The position numbers and the translations under genes were made by a program. A stretch of 64,000 nucleotides of DNA, taken from the NCBI GenBank assembly GCA_934182465.1, contig CAKPRG010000007.1:1-64000 (forward strand), written 5' to 3'. Of the stretch, positions 46,912-56,261 are shown piece after piece (position 1 is the stretch's first letter; every line of letters starts with the position of its first letter). Below the pieces are notes generated by a model, which worked only from the letters and a program-made list of their open reading frames with translations, was not told the DNA's origin and searched no databases. Source of the DNA: an uncultured Clostridia bacterium. Its GTDB lineage: Bacteria; Bacillota; Clostridia; TANB77; CAG-508.

Positions 46912-48123
46912 ATGTCAGACATTATAGAAGAACTAGAAAAAAGAGGCTATATAGAGCAATTTACACACGAAAAAGAAATGAAAGATACTTTTAATAAAGA
47001 AAGTGTTAGATTTTATTTAGGAATAGATCCAACAGCAGATAGCTTGCATATCGGACACTTTATAGCTTTAATGGTTGCTTCACATTTACAAAAAGCTGGA
47101 CATAAACCAATAATATTAGTTGGTGGTGGAACAGCTACAATAGGAGATCCATCTGGAAAAACAGATATGAGAAAAATGATGACAAGAGAAACTATTGATG
47201 GAAATGTTGCAGCAATAAAAAAACAAATCGAAAGATTTATAACTTTTGAAGGTGAAAACGCAGCTATAATTGTTAATAATGCAGATTGGCTATTAAAACT
47301 AAATTATATAGATTTTATGAGAGATATAGGAACATTATTTTCTGTTAATAGAATGCTTGCAGCAGATTGTTACAAAAATAGAATGGAAACAGGTTTAACA
47401 TTTTTCGAAATGGGATACATGCTTTTACAATCTTACGATTTCTTATATTTACACGATCATTATAATTGTAAATTACAAATAGGTGGAAATGATCAATGGT
47501 CTAATATAATAGGTGGAGTTGAGCTTATTAGAAAAGTAGGTGCAGATGACTCTTATGGAATGACTTTTAAATTATTAACAAATAAATATGGCAAAAAAAT
47601 GGGAAAAACAGAAAAAGGTGCTTTATGGTTAAATCCAGAAAAAACAACTCCATATGAATTTTATCAATATTGGAGAAATATTGATGACTGTGATGTAAAA
47701 AAAGTATTAAGTTTACTTACATTTTTACCAATGGAAAAAATTGAAGAATTATGTGCTTACCAAGATGAAAGAATTAATGAAGCAAAAAAAGTTGCAGCAT
47801 TTGAAATCACAAAACTTATACATGGTGAAGAAGAAGCTAAAAAGGCAGAAGCTACAGCAGAAGCTTTATTTGGTAATGGTGGAGACATAGAAAATATGCC
47901 TAAAATCCAAGTAGAAGAAAATATGTCTATTTTAGATGCTATAGTAAAAGCACAAATGGCAACATCTAAAGGTCAAGCTAAAACTTTAATTTCACAAGGT
48001 GGAATTACTTTAAATGATGAAAAAGTAACTGATATTGCATATAAATTATCAGAAAAAGATTTTGAACAAGGATATGCAATTTTGAAAAAAGGTAAAAAAG
48101 TATTTTATAAATTAGAAAAATAA
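46912..48123 (+). CDS. tyrS: Tyrosyl-tRNA synthetase
   Basis: A 403-residue class I synthetase. GIDPTADSLHIGHF carries the HIGH motif (about 45), YMLLQSYDFLYL and QIGGNDQWSNI form the Tyr site, and KKMGKTEKGALWL is the KMSKS-equivalent loop in the KMGKT form. A C-terminal S4 RNA-binding domain follows (SKGQAKTLISQGGITLNDEKV). ATG 46912 is preferred over the in-frame TTG three bases upstream, given GGAGGG spacing. No T-box is seen upstream, unusual for a Firmicute tyrS. A terminator follows. Confidence 0.95.
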   Translation: MSDIIEELEKRGYIEQFTHEKEMKDTFNKESVRFYLGIDPTADSLHIGHFIALMVASHLQKAGHKPIILVGGGTATIGDPSGKTDMRKMMTRETIDGNVAAIKKQIERFITFEGENAAIIVNNADWLLKLNYIDFMRDIGTLFSVNRMLAADCYKNRMETGLTFFEMGYMLLQSYDFLYLHDHYNCKLQIGGNDQWSNIIGGVELIRKVGADDSYGMTFKLLTNKYGKKMGKTEKGALWLNPEKTTPYEFYQYWRNIDDCDVKKVLSLLTFLPMEKIEELCAYQDERINEAKKVAAFEITKLIHGEEEAKKAEATAEALFGNGGDIENMPKIQVEENMSILDAIVKAQMATSKGQAKTLISQGGITLNDEKVTDIAYKLSEKDFEQGYAILKKGKKVFYKLEK

Positions 48124-48149
48124 AAACAAAAACTCATATTTAGAATTAT

Positions 48150-48187
48150 AAAAGTCTTTAAGTATTTTGCTTAAAGGCTTTTTTGTT
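48150..48187 (+). terminator. Terminator of tyrS with inversion-site-like arms
   Basis: AAAAGTCTTTAAG (48150-48162) pairs with CTTAAAGGCTTTT (48170-48182), followed by T residues. Its core (arm TCTTTAAG, spacer TATTTTG, arm CTTAAAGG) has the same arm design as module 4 but a different spacer. Confidence 0.8.
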
Positions 48188-48210
48188 GAATGAATATTAT
48201 AAAAAAACAA

Positions 48211-48402
48211 CCTTTAATTCTATTACTTAAAGATTGCTTTTCATTGACAAAATTCTATCATTTACTCTAATTTAAGTCAACAGCTTTGATTATAAAATTC
48301 TGTATAAATTATAAAAAAGGATTAATTAAAAAGACATGAAAGTATACAAAAATATACTATTCTATGTCTTTTTTTGTTTTCTTTAAGTAATAGACTTAAA
48401 GA
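48211..48402. promoter_or_regulatory. Invertible promoter module 4 (upstream of LRR gene 4)
   Basis: Inverted sites at 48211-48233 and 48380-48402 flank 146 bp. The right site is arm TCTTTAAG, spacer TAATAGA, arm CTTAAAGA, where both arm ends changed together relative to the other loci (T-A to G-C). The left site on minus has the identical inner arm and spacer with two outer-arm differences. The minus promoter is TTGACT (48275-48280), 17-bp spacer, TAGAAT (48252-48257), pointing away from the LRR gene into a stem followed by seven T. The hairpin AAAGACAT/ATGTCTTT with inner AGTATA/TATACT lies at 48330-48370. Confidence 0.74.
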
Positions 48403-48403
48403 A

Positions 48404-48595
48404 AATCCATAAAAATAGAATAAAGAAAGTTTTGAAATGGTTTTCTTTCAAAGAAAAGCAAAAGTCATTAGACAAAGTTATGAAAAAATAACTTTTAATT
48501 AGACAATTTGTTTTTTATGGATTTAAAAGGAGAAATATTAAAATTAAAAATATTTCTCCTAACTAATTATAAAAAACATAGGAGGAAAAGCACAA
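48404..48595 (+). promoter_or_regulatory. Structured mRNA leader of LRR gene 4 with Shine-Dalgarno switch
   Basis: AATCCATAAAAA (48404-48415) pairs with TTTTTATGGATT (48512-48523) around the conserved core, including AAGTTAT/ATAACTT. AGGAGAAATAT (48528-48538) pairs with ATATTTCTCCT (48550-48560), whose TTTCTCCT can alternatively mask the ribosome binding site AGGAGGAAA before ATG 48596. Nearly the same as the leader of LRR gene 2. Confidence 0.6.
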
Positions 48596-51454
48596 ATGAA
48601 CAAAAGAAAATCATTTCAAAATGGTATTACATTAATAGCTTTAGTAATTTCAATTATAGTTATGCTAATTTTAGCAGGAGTGAGTTTGAATGCAACGATA
48701 GGAGATAATGGGATAATTACTCAAGCACAAAATGCAACATATATGCAAAGTATTGCTACTTTGGAAGAATACTTGCAAGATAAGTATATTCAAAATTATG
48801 AAAAAATAGATGAAAATGAGACGAAAGTTGTTAATTTAGAGAATATTTATCCTGAATATTTTTATATACCAGCTAATAACGGTTATGGGAGGCTTAGATA
48901 TGTAATAAATGAAGAAGGAAAGGCCCTATATTTAATTCAAAAAAGCAAATTACCAGATGAAATAAAAAATCAATTAAAAGGTGGAGAAGCAGGAAAAGGA
49001 AAATATGAAGATTATGTTAAAATGAATGATGTATATGGCGTGACTTCAGATCTAAAAGTGTATTATGCTAAAGGAAATGGTGAAATATTAGGAATAGGAA
49101 AAGAAATTTTAGATAATGATGATCCAATAAGAGAAGTTGTCTCTGAAGAAAAAGATAATAATTTATACAATATATTGAAAGATTACGATTTTAATAAAGA
49201 TGGAACAATTAATGCTCAAGAAGTAAAAGGAATTAAAGAATTAAAAATATCTAATAATAATATGATTGCATTAAAAGAGTTATATAAATTTTATGGAATA
49301 GAAAAAATAACCCTAGAGAATATTGAGTTAAATGACTTGGATGGAATTCAAAATGTATCAAAATTAAATTATGTATACTTTAAAAATTGTAAGATAAATA
49401 ATTATAATAAGTTAGGTAATCTGAATAATAGTCTAGAATATTTATATTTTTATAATGTGACGGATAATGAAATTGAAAAATTGTGTAGTAACGAATTTGG
49501 AATTGCTAATTTTGACTTTTCAAATTTAAAATATTTTGCTATATCAGGTGAAGAAAATCTTATATCAACAGAACCACTTGATGCAAATACTGAAAAGTCA
49601 GAAAATAGGATAACTACTATAACACCATTAGAAAATTTGAGTAATATTACTAAAAATGCTATAGAATATTTATCTTTAGAAAACAATGAACTTACAGATT
49701 TAAATGCTTTAAAGGATTTTAAATCTGTAAAACTATTAAGAATAGAATGCAATAATTTAACAACTTTAAAAGGCATTGAAAATATGAAAGAATTGAGTAA
49801 AATTTCTGCTTCATATAATAATTTAGGAATAAAAGATGGTGTAGAAGCAAGTGAAGAAGATGCATTATTTGCATTAAAAGATATTACAACATTAGAAAGA
49901 ATTGATTTCAGCAATAATAAAATTAAAAGAATAGACTATATTGTTTCTAATCCTGTTGGACAAATTAAGCTTCTTAAATTGGCTAAAAATAATGAATTAA
50001 TTTCTTCATCTGTCTCAAGAATAGCAAATATTTATAATTCTGTTACAAATGGTAATGCAAAAAATATTGATAGTAAATACTTGAAATATTTAAGTACTGA
50101 TAGCAATTTAAATTATACTGGAATTACTTTATCTAGTGTTGAAGATATTGAGTATTTAAAAAATATGAGTGAAGAAGATAAATTAAAAGTACTAAGTTTA
50201 AACTTGTCTACTACGACTACAGTAATAAATAATAATTCGAACTTAAAAGATAATAATTTGTTAAGTAATGAAGAATTAAATGAAATAATAAGTTCATTTC
50301 CAAATATAAGTGTACTAAATTTGAGTGGTCAAAGAAATTTAGAAACAGTTGATTTTCTAAATTCTCTTAAAAAATTAAAATCTTTGTACATAGAAAATAC
50401 TAATATTATAAGAGATGAAGAAATAAGAAAAATCAATGACTATCAATATACAAATAAAAATGGTATTTTCCTTAATATCAATAATAAGTATATAAATTTA
50501 CAAGAATTACAAGGATTAATTAGTAGTATGTCACAAGTTGTTTATAAAGATGTAGATTTAATTAAACAATTAGAAAATTGTACTGAAATAACATATTTAC
50601 ATTTAAATGGTTCAGTTCCATGTACTGAGTTAAATTTAAGTAAATGTACGAAATTAAAAAGGCTATATTGGGGATATTTTAATTGTAGTAATATAATTTT
50701 ACCTGCTAATATTGAGGAATTAGAAGGTTGGTCATATTCTAAAATTACATTTACCAAAGGAACAAATTTAAAATTGTTAAGTATAGAAGAGCTTGCTAAT
50801 AATTCTCAAAAAGTTGTTGATACATTAAATTCTATAATAAATACTGGTACTTCAATTGAAAAACTAAAATTTACAGATTTCAGAAGTCAAAATCCATTAT
50901 TAGAAGTTAATCTTTTAGAATATTTGTCAAAAATAGATATAAATGAATTGTATTTTAGTTATAATGAATACAAGGGAATTATATCAAATCCATACAATTT
51001 AGGAAAATATATAGAACAAGGATATTGGAAAAATAAATTATTAAATTTAAAAGTTGTTAGTTTTTTAGGGTGTGATTCGGCTGATTTTGGAATAACGTCA
51101 TTAGAATTCTTAAAAGATAATATTGAATTGAATTCATTATATATTACAAATAATAAAATAACAGATATTAACGCAATACAAAATTTAACTAAATTGAAAG
51201 ATATTAATTTTAATAAAAATTCTATTAGTTCTTTGAGAGGAATTGAAAATTTATTAAATTTGGAAAAATTGAATGTAGCTAATAATTCATTATATGATAC
51301 ATATTCATATCAAGATGGAACAACTTTAGATAATATTGATATTATAAAGAACTTAAATAAAACAGGAAATTTGAAGGATTTATATATAAGTGGAAATGAA
51401 ATTCAAAATTTTGGCGAATTAGATAAATTAAGTTGGAGAGTGTATAGTAAATAA
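48596..51454 (+). CDS. Prepilin-like leucine-rich-repeat surface protein 4
   Basis: A 952-residue paralogue located 31 kb from the other three. The leader is MNKRKSFQNG, then the helix ITLIALVISIIVMLILAG. The shared domain has LPDEIKNQLKGGEAG and MNDVYGVTSDLKVYYA. An extra DFNKDGTINAQEVKGI segment (about residue 198) looks like a calcium-binding dockerin/EF-hand loop. LRRs run to the end (YLSLENNELTDLNALKDF, LYITNNKITDINAIQNL), finishing LDKLSWRVYSK. Unlike the others, no small membrane partner gene follows. Start behind AGGAGG. Confidence 0.8.
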   Translation: MNKRKSFQNGITLIALVISIIVMLILAGVSLNATIGDNGIITQAQNATYMQSIATLEEYLQDKYIQNYEKIDENETKVVNLENIYPEYFYIPANNGYGRLRYVINEEGKALYLIQKSKLPDEIKNQLKGGEAGKGKYEDYVKMNDVYGVTSDLKVYYAKGNGEILGIGKEILDNDDPIREVVSEEKDNNLYNILKDYDFNKDGTINAQEVKGIKELKISNNNMIALKELYKFYGIEKITLENIELNDLDGIQNVSKLNYVYFKNCKINNYNKLGNLNNSLEYLYFYNVTDNEIEKLCSNEFGIANFDFSNLKYFAISGEENLISTEPLDANTEKSENRITTITPLENLSNITKNAIEYLSLENNELTDLNALKDFKSVKLLRIECNNLTTLKGIENMKELSKISASYNNLGIKDGVEASEEDALFALKDITTLERIDFSNNKIKRIDYIVSNPVGQIKLLKLAKNNELISSSVSRIANIYNSVTNGNAKNIDSKYLKYLSTDSNLNYTGITLSSVEDIEYLKNMSEEDKLKVLSLNLSTTTTVINNNSNLKDNNLLSNEELNEIISSFPNISVLNLSGQRNLETVDFLNSLKKLKSLYIENTNIIRDEEIRKINDYQYTNKNGIFLNINNKYINLQELQGLISSMSQVVYKDVDLIKQLENCTEITYLHLNGSVPCTELNLSKCTKLKRLYWGYFNCSNIILPANIEELEGWSYSKITFTKGTNLKLLSIEELANNSQKVVDTLNSIINTGTSIEKLKFTDFRSQNPLLEVNLLEYLSKIDINELYFSYNEYKGIISNPYNLGKYIEQGYWKNKLLNLKVVSFLGCDSADFGITSLEFLKDNIELNSLYITNNKITDINAIQNLTKLKDINFNKNSISSLRGIENLLNLEKLNVANNSLYDTYSYQDGTTLDNIDIIKNLNKTGNLKDLYISGNEIQNFGELDKLSWRVYSK

Positions 51455-51565
51455 AGATACAACAAGGTTTTAAATATTTTTTATTTTGCCTAAAATTAAA
51501 AAATTCTTTATATTTTAATAAAAAATGTGCAGACGTAAGAATGTTGAATATAGTTAAATTTACAC

Positions 51566-51594
51566 TTGCAATTTTTTTGAATATATAGTAAAAT
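51566..51594 (+). promoter_or_regulatory. Promoter of the carAB leader
   Basis: TTGCAA (51566-51571), a 17-bp spacer and TAAAAT (51589-51594), 42 bases before the leader-peptide start. Confidence 0.65.
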
Positions 51595-51635
51595 TTAATA
51601 CAATGTAGAAAAATGTAAAATGAGGGAGGAAGAAA

Positions 51636-51728
51636 ATGATGTATTTTGTAGGAAACAATAAAACAAAAAATCTTGCAAGTGCAACTATTTCTAATTCTTT
51701 CATTTTTTTATTTGATTTTAAACACTAA
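51636..51728 (+). CDS. carAB leader peptide
   Basis: A 30-residue frame with a very strong GAGGGAGGA site (51622-51630) and two successive ATG codons (51636, 51639). The peptide reads MMYFVGNNKTKNLASATISN and then SFIFLFDFKH. It has no Arg run, arguing against amino-acid attenuation. Codons 19-28 are written almost only in T (TCTAATTCTTTCATTTTTTTATTTGATTTT in pieces), so the RNA is U-rich just before a terminator. The stop codon lies inside the 5' arm of that terminator. This matches the plan of enteric pyrBI leaders, where UTP level controls polymerase-ribosome coupling. Confidence 0.65.
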   Translation: MMYFVGNNKTKNLASATISNSFIFLFDFKH

Positions 51729-51752
51729 ATTTTTTATTTAGTGTTTTTTTTA
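51721..51752 (+). terminator. Attenuator terminator before carA
   Basis: AACACTAAAT (51721-51730) pairs with ATTTAGTGTT (51736-51745), loop TTTTT, followed by eight T. It overlaps the end of the leader-peptide frame and lies 86 bases upstream of carA, so it must be passed to express carAB. Confidence 0.8.
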
Positions 51753-51786
51753 TATCAAACTACATTAAAAATAAATTTTACTAAAT

Positions 51787-51805
51787 ATTGTACGAATAGT
51801 ACAAT
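51787..51805 (+). promoter_or_regulatory. Palindrome upstream of carA (possible operator)
   Basis: ATTGTAC and GTACAAT are perfect complements around a GAATA centre. The right half, ATAGTACAAT, also occurs upstream of the YtrA-type ABC operon (56754-56763). Could be a protein-binding site or an RNA hairpin. Confidence 0.4.
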
Positions 51806-51837
51806 CAAAAGATACAATATATTTGAAAGGAGCTAAA

Positions 51838-52899
51838 ATGAAAGGCTATTTGGTATTAGAAAATGGACAAATCTTTGAAGGAGAAAGAATAGGTAGCAAT
51901 TACGATACAGCTTGCGAAGTAGTATTTAATACTGGAATGGTTGGATATGTAGAAACATTTACAGATCCTTCTTATGCAGGGCAAGGAATTGTTATGACAT
52001 ATCCACTTATAGGAAATTATGGAGTATGCTTAGAAGATTGTGAATCAAAAAAAATATGGGCAAAAGCAGTATTTATCCATGATATGGGAGAATACGAAAG
52101 TAATTTTAGAACACAAGAAAATTTAGATAAATTTTTAAAAGACAATGGAGTTCCAGGATTAAAAGGAATTAATACAAGAAAATTAACAAAAATCTTAAGA
52201 GATAGTGGAACTATGAGAGGATATGTAACTTCAGATATTGAAAATCTTGAAGAAATACAAGAAATTATAAAAAAATATGAAGTTGGTAATGTTGTAGACG
52301 AAGTAACAACAAGTAAAGTTGTTACTTATGGCAGAACAAAACCAAAACAAGTAGCTTTATTAGATTTTGGAGCAAAAGATAATATAATAAATTCTTTATT
52401 AAAAAGAGGAGTAGGAGTAACTGTTTATCCTGCAAAAACAAAAGTTGAAATGATTTTGGCAACTAGACCAGATGGAATTATGCTTTCAAATGGACCTGGT
52501 GATCCAGAAGATTGTGTAGAAGAAATTGAAACAATAAAAAAATTATATAAAACTAATATACCAATATTTGGAATTTGTTTAGGACATCAATTAATGGGAA
52601 TAGCAACAGGTGCAAAAACAGCAAAATTAAAATATGGACATAGAGGACCAAATCATCCTGTAAAAGATTTAAAAAATGATAGAGTATATATTACTTCACA
52701 AAATCATGGATATTATATTTTAGCAGATAGCTTAAATCCAGAAATTGCTGAAGTATCTCATATTAATTTGAATGACAATACAGTTGAAGGAATTAAATAT
52801 AAAGACAAAAATATATTTACAGTACAATTTCACCCAGAAGCATGTCCAGGCCCAGAAGATACAGCATATTTATTCGATGAATTTATAGCAATGCTTTAA
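51838..52899 (+). CDS. carA: Carbamoyl-phosphate synthase small subunit
   Basis: A 353-residue glutaminase subunit that feeds ammonia to CarB. The N-terminal CarA domain has NTGMVGYVETFTDPSYAGQ and GIDTRxLT-like GINTRKLTKILRDSGTM. The class I amidotransferase domain has LSNGPGDPEDC, the nucleophile Cys in GICLGHQLMG (about residue 247) and HPEACPGPED with its His and Glu. The start is ATG 51838 after AAAGGAG; an in-frame TTG at 51823 overlaps that site. carB follows after 61 bases. Confidence 0.95.
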   Translation: MKGYLVLENGQIFEGERIGSNYDTACEVVFNTGMVGYVETFTDPSYAGQGIVMTYPLIGNYGVCLEDCESKKIWAKAVFIHDMGEYESNFRTQENLDKFLKDNGVPGLKGINTRKLTKILRDSGTMRGYVTSDIENLEEIQEIIKKYEVGNVVDEVTTSKVVTYGRTKPKQVALLDFGAKDNIINSLLKRGVGVTVYPAKTKVEMILATRPDGIMLSNGPGDPEDCVEEIETIKKLYKTNIPIFGICLGHQLMGIATGAKTAKLKYGHRGPNHPVKDLKNDRVYITSQNHGYYILADSLNPEIAEVSHINLNDNTVEGIKYKDKNIFTVQFHPEACPGPEDTAYLFDEFIAML

Positions 52900-52905
52900 T
52901 AAAAC

Positions 52906-52955
52906 AGGTTTATAGGAAACCTTTTAAAAACCTAAATATATAATAATAAGGAATT
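52906..52955 (+). promoter_or_regulatory. Leader motif, copy 2 (upstream of carB)
   Basis: Nearly the same as 515-564: AGGTTTATAGG, AAACC, an A-rich stretch, CCTAAATA and TAAGGAATT. AGGTTT can pair with AAACCT, and TAGG with CCTA. It overlaps the carB ribosome binding site, so a translational control role is possible. Confidence 0.4.
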
Positions 52956-52960
52956 GAAAA

Positions 52961-55900
52961 ATGCCAAAAAATACAGATATAAAAAAAGTTTTAGTAATTG
53001 GTTCAGGACCAATAATAATAGGACAAGCTGCAGAATTTGATTATGCAGGAACACAAGCATGTAGAGAATTAAAAAAAGAAGGAATTGAAGTTGTATTAGT
53101 AAATTCAAATCCAGCTACAATAATGACTGATAAAAATATGGCAGACAAAATTTATATAGAGCCATTAACAGTAGAAACAGTAAAGAAAATAATAATAAAA
53201 GAAAGACCAGATAGTATACTTCCAAACTTAGGAGGACAAACAGGATTAAACTTAGCAATGGAACTTGCTGAAGCAGGCTTTTTAGATGAATATAATGTTA
53301 GACTTTTAGGAACAAAGGCAGAAGGAATAAAAAAAGCAGAAGATAGACAAGCTTTTAAAGATATGATGGAAGAAATCGGAGAACCTTGCATATCTAGTAA
53401 AGTTGTTTATAATGTAGAAGATGCAGTTGATTTTGCTAAAAAAATAGGCTTGCCAGTAATAGTAAGACCTGCATATACTTTAGGTGGTACAGGTGGTGGT
53501 ATTGCTTATACAATAGAAGAACTAGAAGAAATATGTGGAAGTGGACTTAGACTTTCTAGAGTACATGAAGTTTTAATAGAAAAATGTATTTCTGGTTGGA
53601 AAGAAATTGAATATGAAGTAATGAGAGATGGAAAAGGAAATTGTATTACAATATGCAATATGGAAAATATAGATCCAGTAGGAGTTCATACAGGTGATAG
53701 TATTGTAGTAGCACCATCACAAACTTTGGGAAATAAAGAATATCAAATGCTTAGAACATCAGCAATTAAAATAATATCTAGTTTAAAAATAGAAGGAGGG
53801 TGCAATGTTCAATTTGCATTAAATCCAAAAAGTTTTGAATATGCTGTAATAGAAGTAAACCCAAGAGTAAGTCGTTCTTCAGCATTAGCATCAAAAGCTA
53901 CGGGATATCCAATAGCAAAAGTTGCTACAAAAATTGCAATAGGATATTCTTTAGATGAAATAATAAATTCTGTTACTGGAAAAACTTATGCTTGTTTTGA
54001 ACCAGTATTAGATTATGTTGTTGTAAAAATTCCAAAATGGCCATTTAAAAAATTCTTAACAGCAAGTAGAGATTTAGGAACACAAATGAAAGCTACTGGA
54101 GAAGTAATGGCAATAGCTCCAAACCTAGAGGCTGGGTTAATGAAAGCAATTCGTTCTTTAGAAGAAAATATAGATTCATTAATATTGCCAAAACTACAAG
54201 AATTTACAAGAGAAGAAATTGATGAAAAATTAAAGAAAGTTGATAATGAAAGAATTTTTGTAATAGCAGAAGCACTTAGAAGAGATATATCAATTGATGA
54301 AATTCATGACATAACAACAGTAGATAAATTCTTTATAGGAATTGTAAGTAAAATAGTAAACGTTGAAAAAGAACTACAAACAGAAGATTTAACAGCAGAT
54401 TTAATTCGTAGAGCAAAAAAATATGGATTTACAGATAAAGTAATAGCAGAACTTTCAAAACAAAATATTAGAGAAATAAAAGCTATTAGATTAGGAAATA
54501 GAATAACAGCTAATTTTAAAATGGTAGACACATGTAGTGCAGAATTTGAAGCACAAACACCATATTATTATTCAAGTTATGATGATGAAAATGAAACAAA
54601 AGCTAGTGATAAAAAGAAAGTGTTAGTCTTAGGTTCAGGGCCAATTAGAATAGGACAAGGAATTGAATTTGACTATTGTAGTGTTCATGGTGTTTGGTCA
54701 CTAAAAAAAGAAGGCTATGAAACAATAATTGTAAATAATAATCCAGAAACAGTTAGTACAGATTTTGATATAGCTGACAAATTATATTTTGAACCATTAA
54801 CACCAGAAGATGTAGAAAATATTGTTGATGTAGAAAAGCCTTATGGTGCAATTGTTCAATTTGGTGGACAAACAGCAATAAAATTAACAAAAGCTTTAAC
54901 TGAAATGGGAGTTAAGATTTTAGGAACACAAGAAGTTGACATGGATAGAGCAGAAGATAGAAAAGAATTTGATGAAGCTTTAAATAATTGTGGCATTTTA
55001 AGACCAAAGGGAAGTACAATATTTACTGTAGAAGAGGCAAAAAATGTTGCAAATAAATTAGGATATCCAGTACTAGTAAGACCTTCGTATGTACTTGGTG
55101 GACAAGGGATGGCAATTGCTTATGACGACAAAGAAATAGAAGAATATATTAACGAAATAAATGAAATTGCTCAAGAACACCCAATATTAATCGATAAATA
55201 TATTTTAGGAAAAGAAGTTGAAGTTGATGCAATTTGTGATGGTGAAGATATACTAATTCCAGGTATAATGGAACATTTAGAAAGAGCTGGAGTTCATTCT
55301 GGAGATAGTATTTCTGTTTATCCAACTCAAACATTAGATAAAAAATATGAAAAAGAAATAATAATGTATACAGAAAAAATTGCAAAAGAATTAAATGTAA
55401 TAGGAATTTTAAATATTCAATTTATAGTAAGTAATGATAAAGTATATATTATTGAAGTAAATCCTCGTTCAAGCAGAACAGTACCATATATTAGTAAAGT
55501 TACAAATTTACCAATGATTGATGTTGCAACAGAAGTAATACTTGGTAAAAAATTAAAAGATATGCCTTATGGAACTGGATTGTACAAAAAGAGTGATTAT
55601 GTATGTGTAAAAATGCCAGTATTCTCTTTTGAAAAAATAAAAAATGCAGATACAAGTTTAGGACCAGAAATGAAATCAACTGGCGAAGTTTTAGGTGTAG
55701 ACAAAAACTTTGAAAATGCTGTATTAAAAGCTTTTATAGCAAGTGGAGCTAATGTATCTAAAACAGGAAGTATATTAATAACAGTTAGAGATAAAGACAA
55801 AGAAGAAGTACTTCCAATAGCAAAGAAATTTAAAGAAAAAGGATTTATTATTTATTCAACAATAGGAACAGCTAAATACCTAAAAGAACACGGAATTGAT

Positions 55901-56158
55901 GCAATTGTTGTAGAAAAAATATGGGAAGGAAAAGATAGCATAATTGATTTAATTCAATCAGGAAAAATTAATTTTGTTGTAAACACACCTACAAAAGGAA
56001 AACAAGCCAATAGAGATGGCTTTAAAATAAGAAGATTAGCAGTTGAATGTAAAATTCCTTGTTTCACATCTTTAGATACAGTAAATGCATTATACAAAGC
56101 TATTAATGATGATGTTGAAGAAAAAGACTTAGAAGTTGTAGATATAACAAAAATTTAG
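52961..56158 (+). CDS. carB: Carbamoyl-phosphate synthase large subunit
   Basis: A 1065-residue enzyme making carbamoyl phosphate from bicarbonate, ammonia and two ATP for pyrimidine and arginine synthesis. Two homologous halves are visible, each with a preATP-grasp start (VLVIGSGPIIIGQAAEFDYA and, near residue 550, VLVLGSGPIRIGQGIEFDY) and an ATP-grasp body (IVRPAYTLGGTGGG and LVRPSYVLGGQGMA; EVNPRVSRSSALASKATGYP and EVNPRSSRTVPYISKVT). The C-terminal MGS-like regulatory domain (GFIIYSTIGTAKYL, IDLIQSGKINFVVNTPTKG) is complete, so allosteric UMP/ornithine-type control is possible. Confidence 0.97.
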   Translation: MPKNTDIKKVLVIGSGPIIIGQAAEFDYAGTQACRELKKEGIEVVLVNSNPATIMTDKNMADKIYIEPLTVETVKKIIIKERPDSILPNLGGQTGLNLAMELAEAGFLDEYNVRLLGTKAEGIKKAEDRQAFKDMMEEIGEPCISSKVVYNVEDAVDFAKKIGLPVIVRPAYTLGGTGGGIAYTIEELEEICGSGLRLSRVHEVLIEKCISGWKEIEYEVMRDGKGNCITICNMENIDPVGVHTGDSIVVAPSQTLGNKEYQMLRTSAIKIISSLKIEGGCNVQFALNPKSFEYAVIEVNPRVSRSSALASKATGYPIAKVATKIAIGYSLDEIINSVTGKTYACFEPVLDYVVVKIPKWPFKKFLTASRDLGTQMKATGEVMAIAPNLEAGLMKAIRSLEENIDSLILPKLQEFTREEIDEKLKKVDNERIFVIAEALRRDISIDEIHDITTVDKFFIGIVSKIVNVEKELQTEDLTADLIRRAKKYGFTDKVIAELSKQNIREIKAIRLGNRITANFKMVDTCSAEFEAQTPYYYSSYDDENETKASDKKKVLVLGSGPIRIGQGIEFDYCSVHGVWSLKKEGYETIIVNNNPETVSTDFDIADKLYFEPLTPEDVENIVDVEKPYGAIVQFGGQTAIKLTKALTEMGVKILGTQEVDMDRAEDRKEFDEALNNCGILRPKGSTIFTVEEAKNVANKLGYPVLVRPSYVLGGQGMAIAYDDKEIEEYINEINEIAQEHPILIDKYILGKEVEVDAICDGEDILIPGIMEHLERAGVHSGDSISVYPTQTLDKKYEKEIIMYTEKIAKELNVIGILNIQFIVSNDKVYIIEVNPRSSRTVPYISKVTNLPMIDVATEVILGKKLKDMPYGTGLYKKSDYVCVKMPVFSFEKIKNADTSLGPEMKSTGEVLGVDKNFENAVLKAFIASGANVSKTGSILITVRDKDKEEVLPIAKKFKEKGFIIYSTIGTAKYLKEHGIDAIVVEKIWEGKDSIIDLIQSGKINFVVNTPTKGKQANRDGFKIRRLAVECKIPCFTSLDTVNALYKAINDDVEEKDLEVVDITKI

Positions 56159-56210
56159 AATAAGCTTTTATGCAATAGAAAGTGTAAAATATTTTTATAT
56201 AAAATAAAAG

Positions 56211-56247
56211 CAAAACAGAGCACCTTTTTATTGGTGCTCTTGTTTTG
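56211..56247. terminator. Bidirectional terminator between carB and the minus-strand gene
   Basis: CAAAACAGAGCACC (56211-56224) pairs with GGTGCTCTTGTTTTG (56233-56247) with one bulge. It lies between convergent carB and the gene at 56262-56561. Confidence 0.8.
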
Positions 56248-56261
56248 GTTGAAGACTGCAG

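Noticed and set aside
48508..48708. 66-residue open frame beginning in the leader of LRR gene 4
   Set aside because: It overlaps the LRR start in another frame, has no ribosome binding site, and the matching frames at loci 2 and 3 stop after seven codons. It is a by-product of the conserved leader.
52906..52955. Bona fide preQ1-I riboswitch upstream of carB
   Set aside because: The pseudoknot topology is similar, but the other copy (515-564) cannot form the first stem in the same register, and neither downstream gene belongs to queuosine metabolism.
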